Assembly (NCBI GenBank): GCA_009774245.1
Contig: VSNM01000010.1
Span: forward strand, 1 to 48,066
Origin: Lachnospiraceae bacterium
GTDB taxonomy: Bacteria; Bacillota; Clostridia; Lachnospirales; Lachnospiraceae
Direction of reading: 5' to 3'
DNA length: 48,066 nt
Both the position numbers and the translations under genes were made by a program. The notes under the pieces were generated by a model that saw only the letters and a program-made list of their open reading frames with translations, was not told the origin of the DNA and made no database searches. This document shows, piece by piece, positions 24,768 through 33,186 of this stretch. How positions within the stretch are numbered: position 1 is the stretch's first letter; each line of letters begins with the position of its first letter.

Positions 24768-26534
24768 TCAATTCGCCGCTTTTTTGTCAGGAAACTGGGA
24801 ATAGTAAATCTCCTGATAAATCTCATTGCCCGCAAGCAGCTCCTCGTGCGTGCCGATGCCTGCCACCGCGCCGTCGTCCATCACGACGATCTGGTCAGCG
24901 TACTGTATCGATGCGGCGCGCTGCGACACAATTATGACAGTCATGTCATTTTCCATGCCCTTGATCGCGGCGCGGAGCTTCGCGTCCGTCGCAAAGTCAA
25001 GCGCCGATGCGCTGTCATCGAGGATTAATATCTGCGGTTTCCTCACGATCGCGCGCGCGATGGTCAGCCTCTGTTTCTGCCCGCCGGAGAGGTTCTTGCC
25101 GCCCTGCGCGATCATAAAATCCAGTCTGCCATCCTTCGTGTCGACAAACTCTTTTGCCTGTGAGATGCGCAGCGCATCTTCAATGTCCGCGTCGGACGCA
25201 TTTTCATTTCCCCACAGGAGATTTTCACGGATTGTACCCTTGAACAAGACTGCCTTTTGTGGAACGACACCAATCATGTCACGAAGCGTCTCCACTTGAT
25301 AATCACGAATATCCTTACCATTAATCCGCACAGTGCCTTTTGTCGCGTCATAAAAGCGTGGGATCAGGTTCACGACAGAAGTCTTGCCAGAGCCCGTGCC
25401 GCCTATGATGCCGACCGTCTCACCCCTTTTCACTGTAAAATTGATATCCGTCAGGGACTCATCGCCGCCCCCGCTGTAGGTGAGGCTTACATGGTCGTAG
25501 GCGATCGCCGGACTGCCGTCTGCTCCATTTATGACACCAATGTCATTTTCTGAACTGAATGCGTTAGCATTCAGTTTACCGTCCTCCATACTTGAAGTAA
25601 TGGCAAAGATGCCCTCGACGCGCTTTGCACAGGCGAGCGCCTTCGTGAGCTGTATAATGAGGTTTGCCAGTTTTACAAGCTCCACGAGAATCTGCGACAT
25701 GTAGTTCACCAGGGCAACCACGGCGCCCTGTGTGATAATACCATTGTCCACGCGTACAGCTCCCGTCCACAGGAGCACGACAAGCGCGATGTTAATGATA
25801 ATATACGTCACGGGATTCATCGCCGCCGAAATCTTTCCCACAAAAACCTGCGTGTTCAGCAGCAGTTCGTTCTCCTGCTCAAAGTCGGCCGTCTCCGCCT
25901 CCTCGTTGCAGAAAGCCCGGATCACGCGCGCGCCCGCAAGATTTTCACGCGTCCTGCCAAGAATCTTGTCCAATGCCGCCTGCACCTTCTTGTAGAGCGG
26001 AATACTGGCAATCATGATGCCGAACACGACGATGGAGAGCAGCGGGATTGCCACCACGAATATGAGCGCAGCTTTCACGTCCACCGTAAATGCCATAATC
26101 ATCGCGCCAAACACGATAAACGGCGAGCGCAGCAACAGGCGCAGCGTAAGGTTGACGCCGTTTTGCAGCTGGTTTACATCACTTGTCATACGCGTGATCA
26201 GCGTACTTGTCCCGATGGTGTCAAGTTCCGTGTAGGACAGGCTCTGAATATGTGCAAACAGCGCCGACCGCAGCTTTGTCGCAAACCCGACTGCCGCCTT
26301 TGCACTGAAATACTGCGCCGTCACCGCGCTGACAAGCCCCACCGCCGCCAACAGCACGAGTACCAGTCCCATTTTGATAATCTGGGCAGTATCGTTGTAC
26401 GCGATACCGCGGTCGATGATGGATGCCATAACAAGAGGCACCATCAGCTCAAAGGACGCCTCCAGCATCTTGAACAGCGGCGCCAGAATGCTTTCTTTTT
26501 TGTAGTCTTTGATGTACTTTAACAGACTTTTCAT
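24768..26534 (-). CDS. ABC exporter half-transporter, degenerate ATP-site subunit
   Basis: A 588-residue half exporter with six membrane helices and a C-terminal ABC domain: Walker A IGGTGSGKTS, signature LSGGQKQR. The residue after Walker B is Asp (LILDDSASALD) in place of the catalytic Glu, and the His switch position is Gln (IVSQRAAS). These are the marks of the degenerate-site subunit of heterodimeric type IV exporters (the LmrCD/TM287-288 pattern), complementary to the partner's altered LSQGQ signature. It is the first gene of a run with the second half exporter and mraY. A palindromic site sits in its predicted promoter. Confidence 0.88.
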   Translation of the reverse strand: MKSLLKYIKDYKKESILAPLFKMLEASFELMVPLVMASIIDRGIAYNDTAQIIKMGLVLVLLAAVGLVSAVTAQYFSAKAAVGFATKLRSALFAHIQSLSYTELDTIGTSTLITRMTSDVNQLQNGVNLTLRLLLRSPFIVFGAMIMAFTVDVKAALIFVVAIPLLSIVVFGIMIASIPLYKKVQAALDKILGRTRENLAGARVIRAFCNEEAETADFEQENELLLNTQVFVGKISAAMNPVTYIIINIALVVLLWTGAVRVDNGIITQGAVVALVNYMSQILVELVKLANLIIQLTKALACAKRVEGIFAITSSMEDGKLNANAFSSENDIGVINGADGSPAIAYDHVSLTYSGGGDESLTDINFTVKRGETVGIIGGTGSGKTSVVNLIPRFYDATKGTVRINGKDIRDYQVETLRDMIGVVPQKAVLFKGTIRENLLWGNENASDADIEDALRISQAKEFVDTKDGRLDFMIAQGGKNLSGGQKQRLTIARAIVRKPQILILDDSASALDFATDAKLRAAIKGMENDMTVIIVSQRAASIQYADQIVVMDDGAVAGIGTHEELLAGNEIYQEIYYSQFPDKKAAN

Positions 26535-26579
26535 GAAAGTTTCCCCTTTCTAATAACATTCATACTTTCCTAACAATAC

Positions 26580-26597
26580 CTGACCAAAACAGGTCAG
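26580..26597. promoter_or_regulatory. Palindromic operator candidate upstream of the ABC exporter
   Basis: CTGACC and GGTCAG arms around AAAACA. On the exporter strand it falls in the 18-bp spacer between TTGTTC and TATTGT, so a bound regulator (MarR- or TetR-like in size) would block the promoter. No such regulator gene is next to it. Confidence 0.4.
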
Positions 26598-26682
26598 AAC
26601 AAAAAATTGCCTTTTGCACCCTAACCCAAACAAGCCAGAACCAGAATTTTGTCATTCTACGCAAGATAACGTTGCTAAGTGC

Positions 26683-27375
26683 CTAATGGTTATGCCAGTC
26701 GCGTGGGGCAAAATTCTCATCCAATACAAGATACCCACACTCAATCATACACCAGTCCCAGCCATCTGAAAACTGAAAACTGATCCGACTCCCATTTAGG
26801 CTTATCCCTTGGGGTATCATGGACTCATATAATGCGTCGAAATTAAACATCGGATACTGTTTCCGCAGTCTGCCCTCCACATCTGGTTTTTCAACCGTCC
26901 CATTGTTTGGCTGATCGCGAAAGGCTTCTCCCCAATAATAAATCCCTTCTTCCCACGAAGATGGATAGATTTCCTCCTCGTCTTCGTCATCATCGTCAAA
27001 CCATCCGGGAACTACCGCCTCCTCAATTTCCCAAAACGGAAACCCACACCCTTCAAGATCACTAAAAATATGATAGAGGATACAATCATTGATCTGTTTT
27101 ATATTTTTCCTGATCTCCTCTTCTTTATGATTATAATAATCCTCCAAACCTTTCGCAATCGCGGCGCCGTCCTCTCCCTTATCCTTCAGATACGGGCGCA
27201 ACGGCTCATATAAATGAGGCCTTTCCTTCCGCAAATCCGCAAGGAGCCCATCAAGCTCGATGTCAATGGTTATGTCCTCCCCATCAAAATCCTTATTTTC
27301 ATACACGCCCGCAATCCCTACCGAAAACGTTCCTTTTGCAAGAAATTTGCCATTCTCATATTTGACCTCAATCAT
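26683..27375 (-). CDS. Hypothetical acidic protein, about 230 residues
   Basis: Start set at 27375 because GAGGGG precedes this ATG; an earlier GTG start (27486) would add 37 residues, but that stretch contains a -10-like TATGATAAT. The protein is strongly acidic with a run of Asp/Glu (DDDDEDEEEIYP) and ends in aromatic beta-like sequence (SFQFSDGWDWCMIECGYLVL). No signal peptide, no membrane segment. I do not recognise the family; acidity and neighbours fit a toxin-immunity-type protein, but this is inference. Confidence 0.55.
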   Translation of the reverse strand: MIEVKYENGKFLAKGTFSVGIAGVYENKDFDGEDITIDIELDGLLADLRKERPHLYEPLRPYLKDKGEDGAAIAKGLEDYYNHKEEEIRKNIKQINDCILYHIFSDLEGCGFPFWEIEEAVVPGWFDDDDEDEEEIYPSSWEEGIYYWGEAFRDQPNNGTVEKPDVEGRLRKQYPMFNFDALYESMIPQGISLNGSRISFQFSDGWDWCMIECGYLVLDENFAPRDWHNH

Positions 27376-27534
27376 TTTTACCCCTCTTTCTTCTGTAAGA
27401 TATTTACAATCCAACTGCAAAGCACTATTATCATATAGCATCAAAATCTGCCTTAAAAGCGCTATTATGTTTTCCTCGTTTGTCACGACATTTATACCGA
27501 CATTTATTGCGACATTTGACAGAAAATTGATTCT

Positions 27535-28002
27535 CTAATCCCACCAGCAATAATAGACAAACTCGTCCTCCCGAACCAGATCTGCACCAGAAATCAGCTC
27601 TCCGTGACTTCCAATAAGAAAAAATGGCTGTGAAAGATCGGTCTGTTCCCCGATATCACTCGGAAAGATGTCATCGGGCTCATTAAAAACCCGTTTGATA
27701 TCGTCCAGCGGCAGTCTGCTCATAATGATCAATGTTTCCGCATAGATGAATGGTTCGCCGTCAATCTCTTCAAATCCATAAACCTCCACATATACCCTTG
27801 CAGCAGCGTCAAGGCGGAGCAGATTTTCAATGAGATCAATATATTCCTGTTTCCCGTCAATGTTTGCATCTGCAAAATCGGTGAAGGAATCCTCCGGGTT
27901 GAGATAATCCTTGTAGGAAAACCAGTACCGCATCCGATAGGTTTTGTTGATTTCGTCTGTTTTCAGCAAGGTTAAGATGGTACCCTTTTGCTGCGCGTCC
28001 AT
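27535..28002 (-). CDS. Hypothetical protein, 155 residues, immunity-like
   Basis: A soluble acidic protein preceded by AAGGGGG. Features: RMRYWFSYKDYLNPEDSF, a middle beta stretch ARVYVEVYGFEEIDGEPFIY and a C terminus rich in aromatics (DEFVYYCWWD). No family recognised. It lies between an acidic orphan and the third AAA/PD-(D/E)XK gene. Size, acidity and lack of motifs fit the orphan immunity-like genes scattered through this window. Confidence 0.55.
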   Translation of the reverse strand: MDAQQKGTILTLLKTDEINKTYRMRYWFSYKDYLNPEDSFTDFADANIDGKQEYIDLIENLLRLDAAARVYVEVYGFEEIDGEPFIYAETLIIMSRLPLDDIKRVFNEPDDIFPSDIGEQTDLSQPFFLIGSHGELISGADLVREDEFVYYCWWD

Positions 28003-28090
28003 GTCACTATCCCCCTTAAAATCTGATCAATTCGAGATATCCTTTTATCAAACGGCAATCGTTATCTTTCTAAATAACCATGAATCCATA

Positions 28091-29809
28091 TCACCCAATC
28101 AGGCACTCTTTTCCTTTGAAGGCAAAGCCGTATTTCCGAATCCGCCCCGGCGCAAAGCCTTCCGCAGCCAGTGCGGTTTCGTACTGCTTTTCTGCAATCT
28201 GTGAGAGCGCGTTTGCGACGGTTTCCTCGAGACTCTTTTCCTTCTTAGGCTTGTGCACTTTGAACTCGATAATGTAGGCACAATCCTTCTCCTTGTCAGA
28301 CGGTTTTAACATAATGTCATAGCGGCCAAAACCGCTCTCGCGATTGGACGTGATCTGATATCGATCCGCAAGCTCTACCATCAGTCCCAGGACAAAACCA
28401 TGATAAAATCTTTCCGGCGCATCATCATCTGACGCGCTCTTTGCTGTGTCAAAATTGGAAAAGCTGTTCATGGCAACCTTGTTCATGTATTCGTTCATGG
28501 CATCCACGTCATTTATCAGGAGTGCTTTGATGAATGCGTTGTAAGACGAATTTGTACCATGGTTAAACCAACCCTTTACCATTTCCTCAAACATTTCTGC
28601 TACTTCAACGTTTGTGAGATTCAATGTATATATTTTCTTCCTATTCTTTCCCAGATAGTTCAATCTGAGTACTTTTAGATAACCTGTTGCAAGCAACAGA
28701 CTCCACACTGCATTCACATTATCTTCCAACTGGTGAAACACAATCTGCTCATCAATCTGCGTCGTGATACTCTTTCCCTGCAATAACTCCTCCATCGACT
28801 GCTTGATACCTGCGTCCCCACGCTGCACCAGCGCATTGACAAGTCCGTTTCCGCTCGTGTTTGCCCAGTATGCGTCATACTCCCCGCCGTTTCTGATAAA
28901 GGACGTGATTGACCACGGATTGTAGATATCCGTGCAGGAACCAAACGTAAAACCGTCATACCACCGCTTGACTTCCTGCTTCTCATTTCCCAGTCCTGTG
29001 GCATCCAGCGCAGCAAAGACTTCCTCCTCCGTAAAGCCAAATGCTGTCGCATAATGATCGGAGGTCGTCGTAATTACTTCCAAATTATTTAAATCTGAAA
29101 AGATACTTTCCCTCGAAACTCTTGTTATCCCTGTAATAACCCCCTTTTGGAGATACGGATTTGTCTTAAAAGTATTGCCCAGAAATTCCCGGAAAAATTG
29201 AACCGCCTGATCCCAGTAACCGTTCAGCCAGGCCTCCTGCATCGGGGTATCATACTCGTCAAGCAGGATAATCACGTCCTTATCATAATGGCGTCTCATA
29301 AAATTTGCCATAGACCGGACAGTATCGGCCACATCCTCGTCTTTCATCCTGGAGTTGACATTTTTGTAATATTCCTTTTCGTTTTCGCCAAGCAGCGTTC
29401 CTTCCAGAATACGCCTGTTTTTATCGTATAAATCAGCGATTACCCTCTTGACTTTATACGTCATCTCCTCATACTTCGCCGCCTTGATCTCCGCAAAGCT
29501 CAGGAAAATCACTGGATATGTCCCCTGTAACTGACGATATTTTTCCCGCTCCTCCTGCGAACCGTTTTCCCAGATGGAAAGCCCCTCAAACAGATCGCTC
29601 CTGCCCGCATATTCATTGGAGAAAAAGCATTCCAGCATATTCATGTTGAGCGTCTTGCCAAACCGCCGCGGACGCGTGATCAGAGTCGACGTTGCCCCCG
29701 TTTCCCACCATTCCCGGATAAACTCCGTCTTGTCAATATAAAGACTGTTTTGCTCCCGCAGTTTGTAGAACCTTTGTTCTCCTATGTTTACTACTATATT
29801 CCGATTCAT
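28091..29809 (-). CDS. AAA-ATPase-like / PD-(D/E)XK superfamily protein, divergent subtype
   Basis: A 572-residue member of the same broad family as the genes at 7979 and 15433 but clearly a separate branch. The N terminus FYKLREQNSLYIDKTEFIRE leads to the P-loop LITRPRRFGKTLNMNM; Walker B is VIILLDEYDTPM; the C-terminal nuclease-like core is GFGRYDIMLKPS followed by CAYIIEFKVHK (D and ExK). It is complete and appears intact. The role is unknown; such proteins are often multicopy and have been suspected of mobile or defence functions, but nothing here proves that. Confidence 0.85.
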   Translation of the reverse strand: MNRNIVVNIGEQRFYKLREQNSLYIDKTEFIREWWETGATSTLITRPRRFGKTLNMNMLECFFSNEYAGRSDLFEGLSIWENGSQEEREKYRQLQGTYPVIFLSFAEIKAAKYEEMTYKVKRVIADLYDKNRRILEGTLLGENEKEYYKNVNSRMKDEDVADTVRSMANFMRRHYDKDVIILLDEYDTPMQEAWLNGYWDQAVQFFREFLGNTFKTNPYLQKGVITGITRVSRESIFSDLNNLEVITTTSDHYATAFGFTEEEVFAALDATGLGNEKQEVKRWYDGFTFGSCTDIYNPWSITSFIRNGGEYDAYWANTSGNGLVNALVQRGDAGIKQSMEELLQGKSITTQIDEQIVFHQLEDNVNAVWSLLLATGYLKVLRLNYLGKNRKKIYTLNLTNVEVAEMFEEMVKGWFNHGTNSSYNAFIKALLINDVDAMNEYMNKVAMNSFSNFDTAKSASDDDAPERFYHGFVLGLMVELADRYQITSNRESGFGRYDIMLKPSDKEKDCAYIIEFKVHKPKKEKSLEETVANALSQIAEKQYETALAAEGFAPGRIRKYGFAFKGKECLIG

Positions 29810-29865
29810 AGCATCCCTTCCCTTGAATTTCCCCGTTTTTCCCTTTTCGGAAATGCGTATCCAAA

Positions 29866-30192
29866 TTATTGACTATATGCCTCTTTACTGACTGGATACA
29901 ATTCTAGTTCCCAGTCCTCAAACGGCTTGTCAGGAATATAATCAGGCTGGAAATATATTCGGATATACTCCGCAGCCCTCCTTTCACAATATTTATAATT
30001 TAATACATTTCCGCCCTGATCTAATTCGATGTTATTCATAAATATAGAAAATGCCTGTTCCATGCAACTGCCATCCTCATCTAATGCATTCAGATAATCA
30101 ATTCCTTCCAAAATGGGATAGCCTAATGTCCCATGTACAAACCAATACGAAAACTGTCTTACTGCACCGGATAAATAATTGCTTATTTTCAT
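29866..30192 (-). CDS. Hypothetical protein, 108 residues
   Basis: Start at 30192 chosen for GGGAG upstream. Begins MKISNYLSGAVRQFSYWFVH and continues GTLGYPILEGIDYLNALDED. The pattern of a short helical protein with an early FSYWxxHGTLG motif is seen in uncharacterised small bacterial proteins, often beside toxin or immunity genes. No catalytic motif, no membrane segment. I cannot name the family with certainty. Confidence 0.5.
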   Translation of the reverse strand: MKISNYLSGAVRQFSYWFVHGTLGYPILEGIDYLNALDEDGSCMEQAFSIFMNNIELDQGGNVLNYKYCERRAAEYIRIYFQPDYIPDKPFEDWELELYPVSKEAYSQ

Positions 30193-30313
30193 ATGGCAGA
30201 CTCCCTTGTAAATTCTAATGATACCCACGACAGATAAAATTTGCAGTGAGTAGTATATTTTCAGTATGCTGCCAACCGCAGTTGCAAAGTGGCATATTTC
30301 CAATCTGAAAAAT

Positions 30314-30350
30314 TGTGGCTATGCGCATCACACTATACTGAGCAGCCAGT
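30314..30350. repeat. Dispersed repeat segment, copy 1 (about 37 bp)
   Basis: TGTGGCT, ATGCGCATCACACTATACTG, AGCAGCC-AGT. It recurs at 40600-40640 with a few changes. It lies between two small orphan genes; no function known. Confidence 0.6.
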
Positions 30351-30377
30351 CTTTTCGATCATCAGTACAAACTATTT

Positions 30378-30848
30378 TCAATGTCCTCTGATATCCAAGT
30401 CATCAAAAATAGTATCATTACTGCCCCACGAGTATACGATAAAATAATCGTCCCCTTCCACATCCGTTGCAAAAGACAATGGCACTGGCTGACCGCCGTC
30501 TACACATATATTGGAACCGACCTGATTTCCAACCACACACTCCCAGTCATGTTCTGCATAATTGGAATAATACGCTTCCAATTCTTCCTGAGAAAGTTCA
30601 CTTTTGATCAAAATAGCTCCAAAATACTGCATTCCGTTGCCGCATCCGATTATTTTTCCCGCATTGCACACAGACTCAATATATTCCGTGTTTTCAGGAA
30701 ACGGAAGTTCTACAAGTTCTTCCAATGTCTTTTTCGCCACATGGTCATTTACAAAAGGCGTCGCAATCAATAAAACAAATATGGCTGTCACCAAAATCAA
30801 TACAATAGCACCAAATACTTTTAAAACCGTAATGAATATTTTCTTCAT
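30378..30848 (-). CDS. Hypothetical single-span membrane or exported protein, about 156 residues
   Basis: MKKIFITVLKVFGAIVLILV opens one long hydrophobic segment (to about residue 30), then a soluble domain with two Cys near CNAGKIIGCGNGMQYFGAIL and YAEHDWECVVGNQVGSNICV. It is likely anchored in the membrane with the domain outside; no lipobox. The ATG at 30848 is preferred to a TTG four codons earlier. No family recognised. It lies in the run of small leftward orphan genes. Confidence 0.55.
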   Translation of the reverse strand: MKKIFITVLKVFGAIVLILVTAIFVLLIATPFVNDHVAKKTLEELVELPFPENTEYIESVCNAGKIIGCGNGMQYFGAILIKSELSQEELEAYYSNYAEHDWECVVGNQVGSNICVDGGQPVPLSFATDVEGDDYFIVYSWGSNDTIFDDLDIRGH

Positions 30849-30881
30849 CGTTTCACCCAACTCCCTAACACCTTGAAGAAA

Positions 30882-31217
30882 TCAGACCTCTATTTCCTGC
30901 CAGAATACATTCCAGTCTTCCGCTACAATTTCACCTGCAAATCTCTGAAAGAGAAAACAAACCTGATTATTTGTAAATATTTGTGTTTTCGGGACTGTCA
31001 TATTAAAATTGTCCACTGAAACAACTGTATCCGCGGCGGAAACCTCATTTTTTAAACCTGCACGCAAATGTTGGTATGTAGTGGCATCGATATACTTGCG
31101 CATCTCGACAATAAATGTATCCTTATATCCAGCTGCCCTGATATCATTTTCATGGCGGTCCGTCAGACACTGCTTCGCCCAATGGTTTTCATCTGTATGA
31201 GCACCTTTCGGATTTCT
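30882..31217 (-). pseudogene. Open frame without proper start, possible decayed immunity-like gene
   Basis: The frame is open from a TGA at 31218 and reads convincing protein (KGAHTDENHWAKQCLTDRHE, later YKDTFIVEMRKYIDATTYQH). The first ATG comes only at 31103, without a ribosome site. It overlaps the 3' end of the gene at 31163 in another frame. It may be the tail of a gene that lost its front, or the product of a frameshift from the gene upstream. Confidence 0.4.
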
Positions 31218-31645
31218 TCATAACAATACACATAATACCCGCCGTACCTGATCCACTTTGCCTTGATTATCATCGGCCACCGGTCCGCAGGAAGCGTAAC
31301 GGGAAATGTGCGGTCAAAAGACTGACTGACATCCCAGAATCCTAAATCACATATCTTTGCCTGACGCTTTACAATGTCATGCGCTTCTTTGGCAATAGAA
31401 TATCCAAAACACATATACACAAAATCTTCATGTACTTCATAGTCGCAGGCATATTCCAGCCGGTCTTCCGGACAGTCATTAATCGGCGGAAAAAGTATTT
31501 TTATCTTTTTCAGAAAAGTATCAAATAAATCTGTCGGCTGACCCAAAATCGCGTCATTTTCCATATGTGCATGAAACCACTGATGCAATCGTCCAGACTC
31601 GCAGGGGACTTTTAAATGATTGAATACCATTATATCGTAACTCAT
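31163..31645 (-). CDS. MSYD-type hypothetical protein, immunity-like
   Basis: A 160-residue protein beginning MSYDIMVFNHLKVPCESGRL. This start (MSYDLMVF in relatives) and the later YSIAKEAHDIVKRQAKICDL then GFWDVS are recognisable from a widespread uncharacterised family often found with polymorphic-toxin immunity genes. No signal peptide. The C-terminal end overlaps another open frame, so the last 20 residues may be altered by a frameshift. Confidence 0.6.
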   Translation of the reverse strand: MSYDIMVFNHLKVPCESGRLHQWFHAHMENDAILGQPTDLFDTFLKKIKILFPPINDCPEDRLEYACDYEVHEDFVYMCFGYSIAKEAHDIVKRQAKICDLGFWDVSQSFDRTFPVTLPADRWPMIIKAKWIRYGGYYVYCYEEIRKVLIQMKTIGRSSV

Positions 31646-31680
31646 AAATGCCTCCGCCTAATTATTTGAACCGCTCCCGA

Positions 31681-31708
31681 TTGACCCCCTGATTTTATGT
31701 GGTATAAT
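31681..31708 (+). promoter_or_regulatory. Predicted promoter for the MocR-type regulator
   Basis: TTGACC (31681-31686), 16-bp spacer, TATAAT (31703-31708). It leaves a leader of about 120 nt before the ATG at 31835. Confidence 0.55.
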
Positions 31709-31792
31709 CATAATCCGTTTCCAATAAAGGGAACTCACGCTTGCATCGCCTGCACTGTCATGGTAATATTTATCATATCATGAGCGCAGTGA

Positions 31793-31810
31793 GATACAAT
31801 TTATTGTATC
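31793..31810. promoter_or_regulatory. Perfect 18-bp palindrome GATACAATTTATTGTATC
   Basis: Exact inverted repeat lying 25 bp before the regulator's start codon and between its promoter and ribosome site. A good candidate for an autoregulatory operator or small leader hairpin. Confidence 0.5.
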
Positions 31811-31834
31811 ATAAAGAAGGGGGCTGGACAACCC

Positions 31835-33172
31835 ATGAATCTTGATTTCAATTCGACACAATCCACGCGATATCTACAGGTTTACGACTATTATAAGGAA
31901 CTGATCACGGCCGGGCGCCTGATGCCGGGCACAAAGATGCCCTCAATCCGCCGCTGTGCCGTCCAGCTGGGGCTGAGCCGCACCACGATCGAGACCGCCT
32001 ACCTGTGCCTTGCCGCCGACGGCTATATCATCTCCAGACCGCAGAGCGGCTACTATGTTACGGACAGGACAGTGACTGCCAGCCCCAGGACCGCAAATCA
32101 TAAAACATCCATGGTTCCCGAGACGAAAATAGTATATAATTTCACCTCCAACAACGTGGACGCCGACAGCTTTGACTTCAACCTGTGGCGGCGCTATATC
32201 AAGAGCACGCTGCGGCAGGACGGGCGTATGCTGACCTACGGCGAGCCGCAGGGCGAGTACGAGCTGCGGGAGGTGATCTGCCGCTATGTGACGAGCAAGC
32301 GAAACGCTGTCTGCCGCCCGGAAAACATCGTGATCGGCGCAGGCTCGCAGGCGCTGTTAAATATCCTGTGCCCCCTGATTAAGGAGCGCAGAACCGTATG
32401 TTTCCGCGACACGCGCTTTGCACAGGGTATGGTCATCTTTGAGGATTACGGGTTTGACGTGGAAAGAGAAAGAGAGAACGCAAGCGTGCTCTACATGACA
32501 CCGTCCCACATGACTTCACTGGGCGATGTGATGAGCGTGGAGAAACGCCTTGCGCTCTTAAAAGAATGCGCGGTACACGACCGTCTGATAATAGAGGACG
32601 ATTACGACAATGAATTCCGGTATTTCAGCAAGCCGATTCCCTGTCTGCAGGGGCTTGCGGGCGGTGAGAACGTGGTCTACTTAAGCACCTTCTCAAAACT
32701 CCTGCTGCCCTCAATCCGCCTAAGCTTCATGATCCTGCCCGACTCACTGCTGCCCCTGTATGGACAGAAAAAGGCGCTCTACAACCAGACCGCCTCCAAG
32801 TCAGAACAGCTTGCGCTTTGCCAGTTTCTGCGCGACGGGCACCTTGACAGCCAGATCCGCAAACTTAAACGCCTGTACGCCAGCAAGGCGAAAACGTTAT
32901 CCACCTTGCTGGAAGAAACCTTTGGTGCACAGGCGCAGGTGTATATGGGCGAATCTGTTTTTCTGGTGCATCTAAAGCTCAAATGCGACCTGACCAGTGA
33001 CGAACTGTGCGACCGGGCCGCTGCAAACGGCATTCTGGTGTTCCCTATCCACAAGACTGGCAAAAAAAATGAAAGTTATGCACATATTGCCCTCTCCTGC
33101 TGCGAGGTTCCTGTGGAAAAGTTTCCGGATGCGGTAAGGCTGATTCAGAAAATATTGCCGGTCAGGGATTAA
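31835..33172 (+). CDS. MocR/PdxR-type GntR regulator with aminotransferase domain
   Basis: A 445-residue fusion. An N-terminal GntR winged helix (YYKELITAGRLMPGTKMPSI then GLSRTTIETAYLCLAADGYI, with RPQSGYYV) is joined by a linker to a fold-type I aminotransferase-like domain. PLP-lysine candidate: YLSTFSKLLLPSIRLSFM. Other conserved parts are GEPQGEYELREVI, IVIGAGSQALL and IIEDDYDNEFRY. Such proteins sense PLP-linked amino compounds and regulate a neighbouring metabolic gene or vitamin B6 genes. No target gene stands next to it: the gene downstream is convergent and encodes an ankyrin protein. Complete and intact. Confidence 0.88.
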   Translation: MNLDFNSTQSTRYLQVYDYYKELITAGRLMPGTKMPSIRRCAVQLGLSRTTIETAYLCLAADGYIISRPQSGYYVTDRTVTASPRTANHKTSMVPETKIVYNFTSNNVDADSFDFNLWRRYIKSTLRQDGRMLTYGEPQGEYELREVICRYVTSKRNAVCRPENIVIGAGSQALLNILCPLIKERRTVCFRDTRFAQGMVIFEDYGFDVERERENASVLYMTPSHMTSLGDVMSVEKRLALLKECAVHDRLIIEDDYDNEFRYFSKPIPCLQGLAGGENVVYLSTFSKLLLPSIRLSFMILPDSLLPLYGQKKALYNQTASKSEQLALCQFLRDGHLDSQIRKLKRLYASKAKTLSTLLEETFGAQAQVYMGESVFLVHLKLKCDLTSDELCDRAAANGILVFPIHKTGKKNESYAHIALSCCEVPVEKFPDAVRLIQKILPVRD

Positions 33173-33186
33173 ACTGTGTCCTTCCA

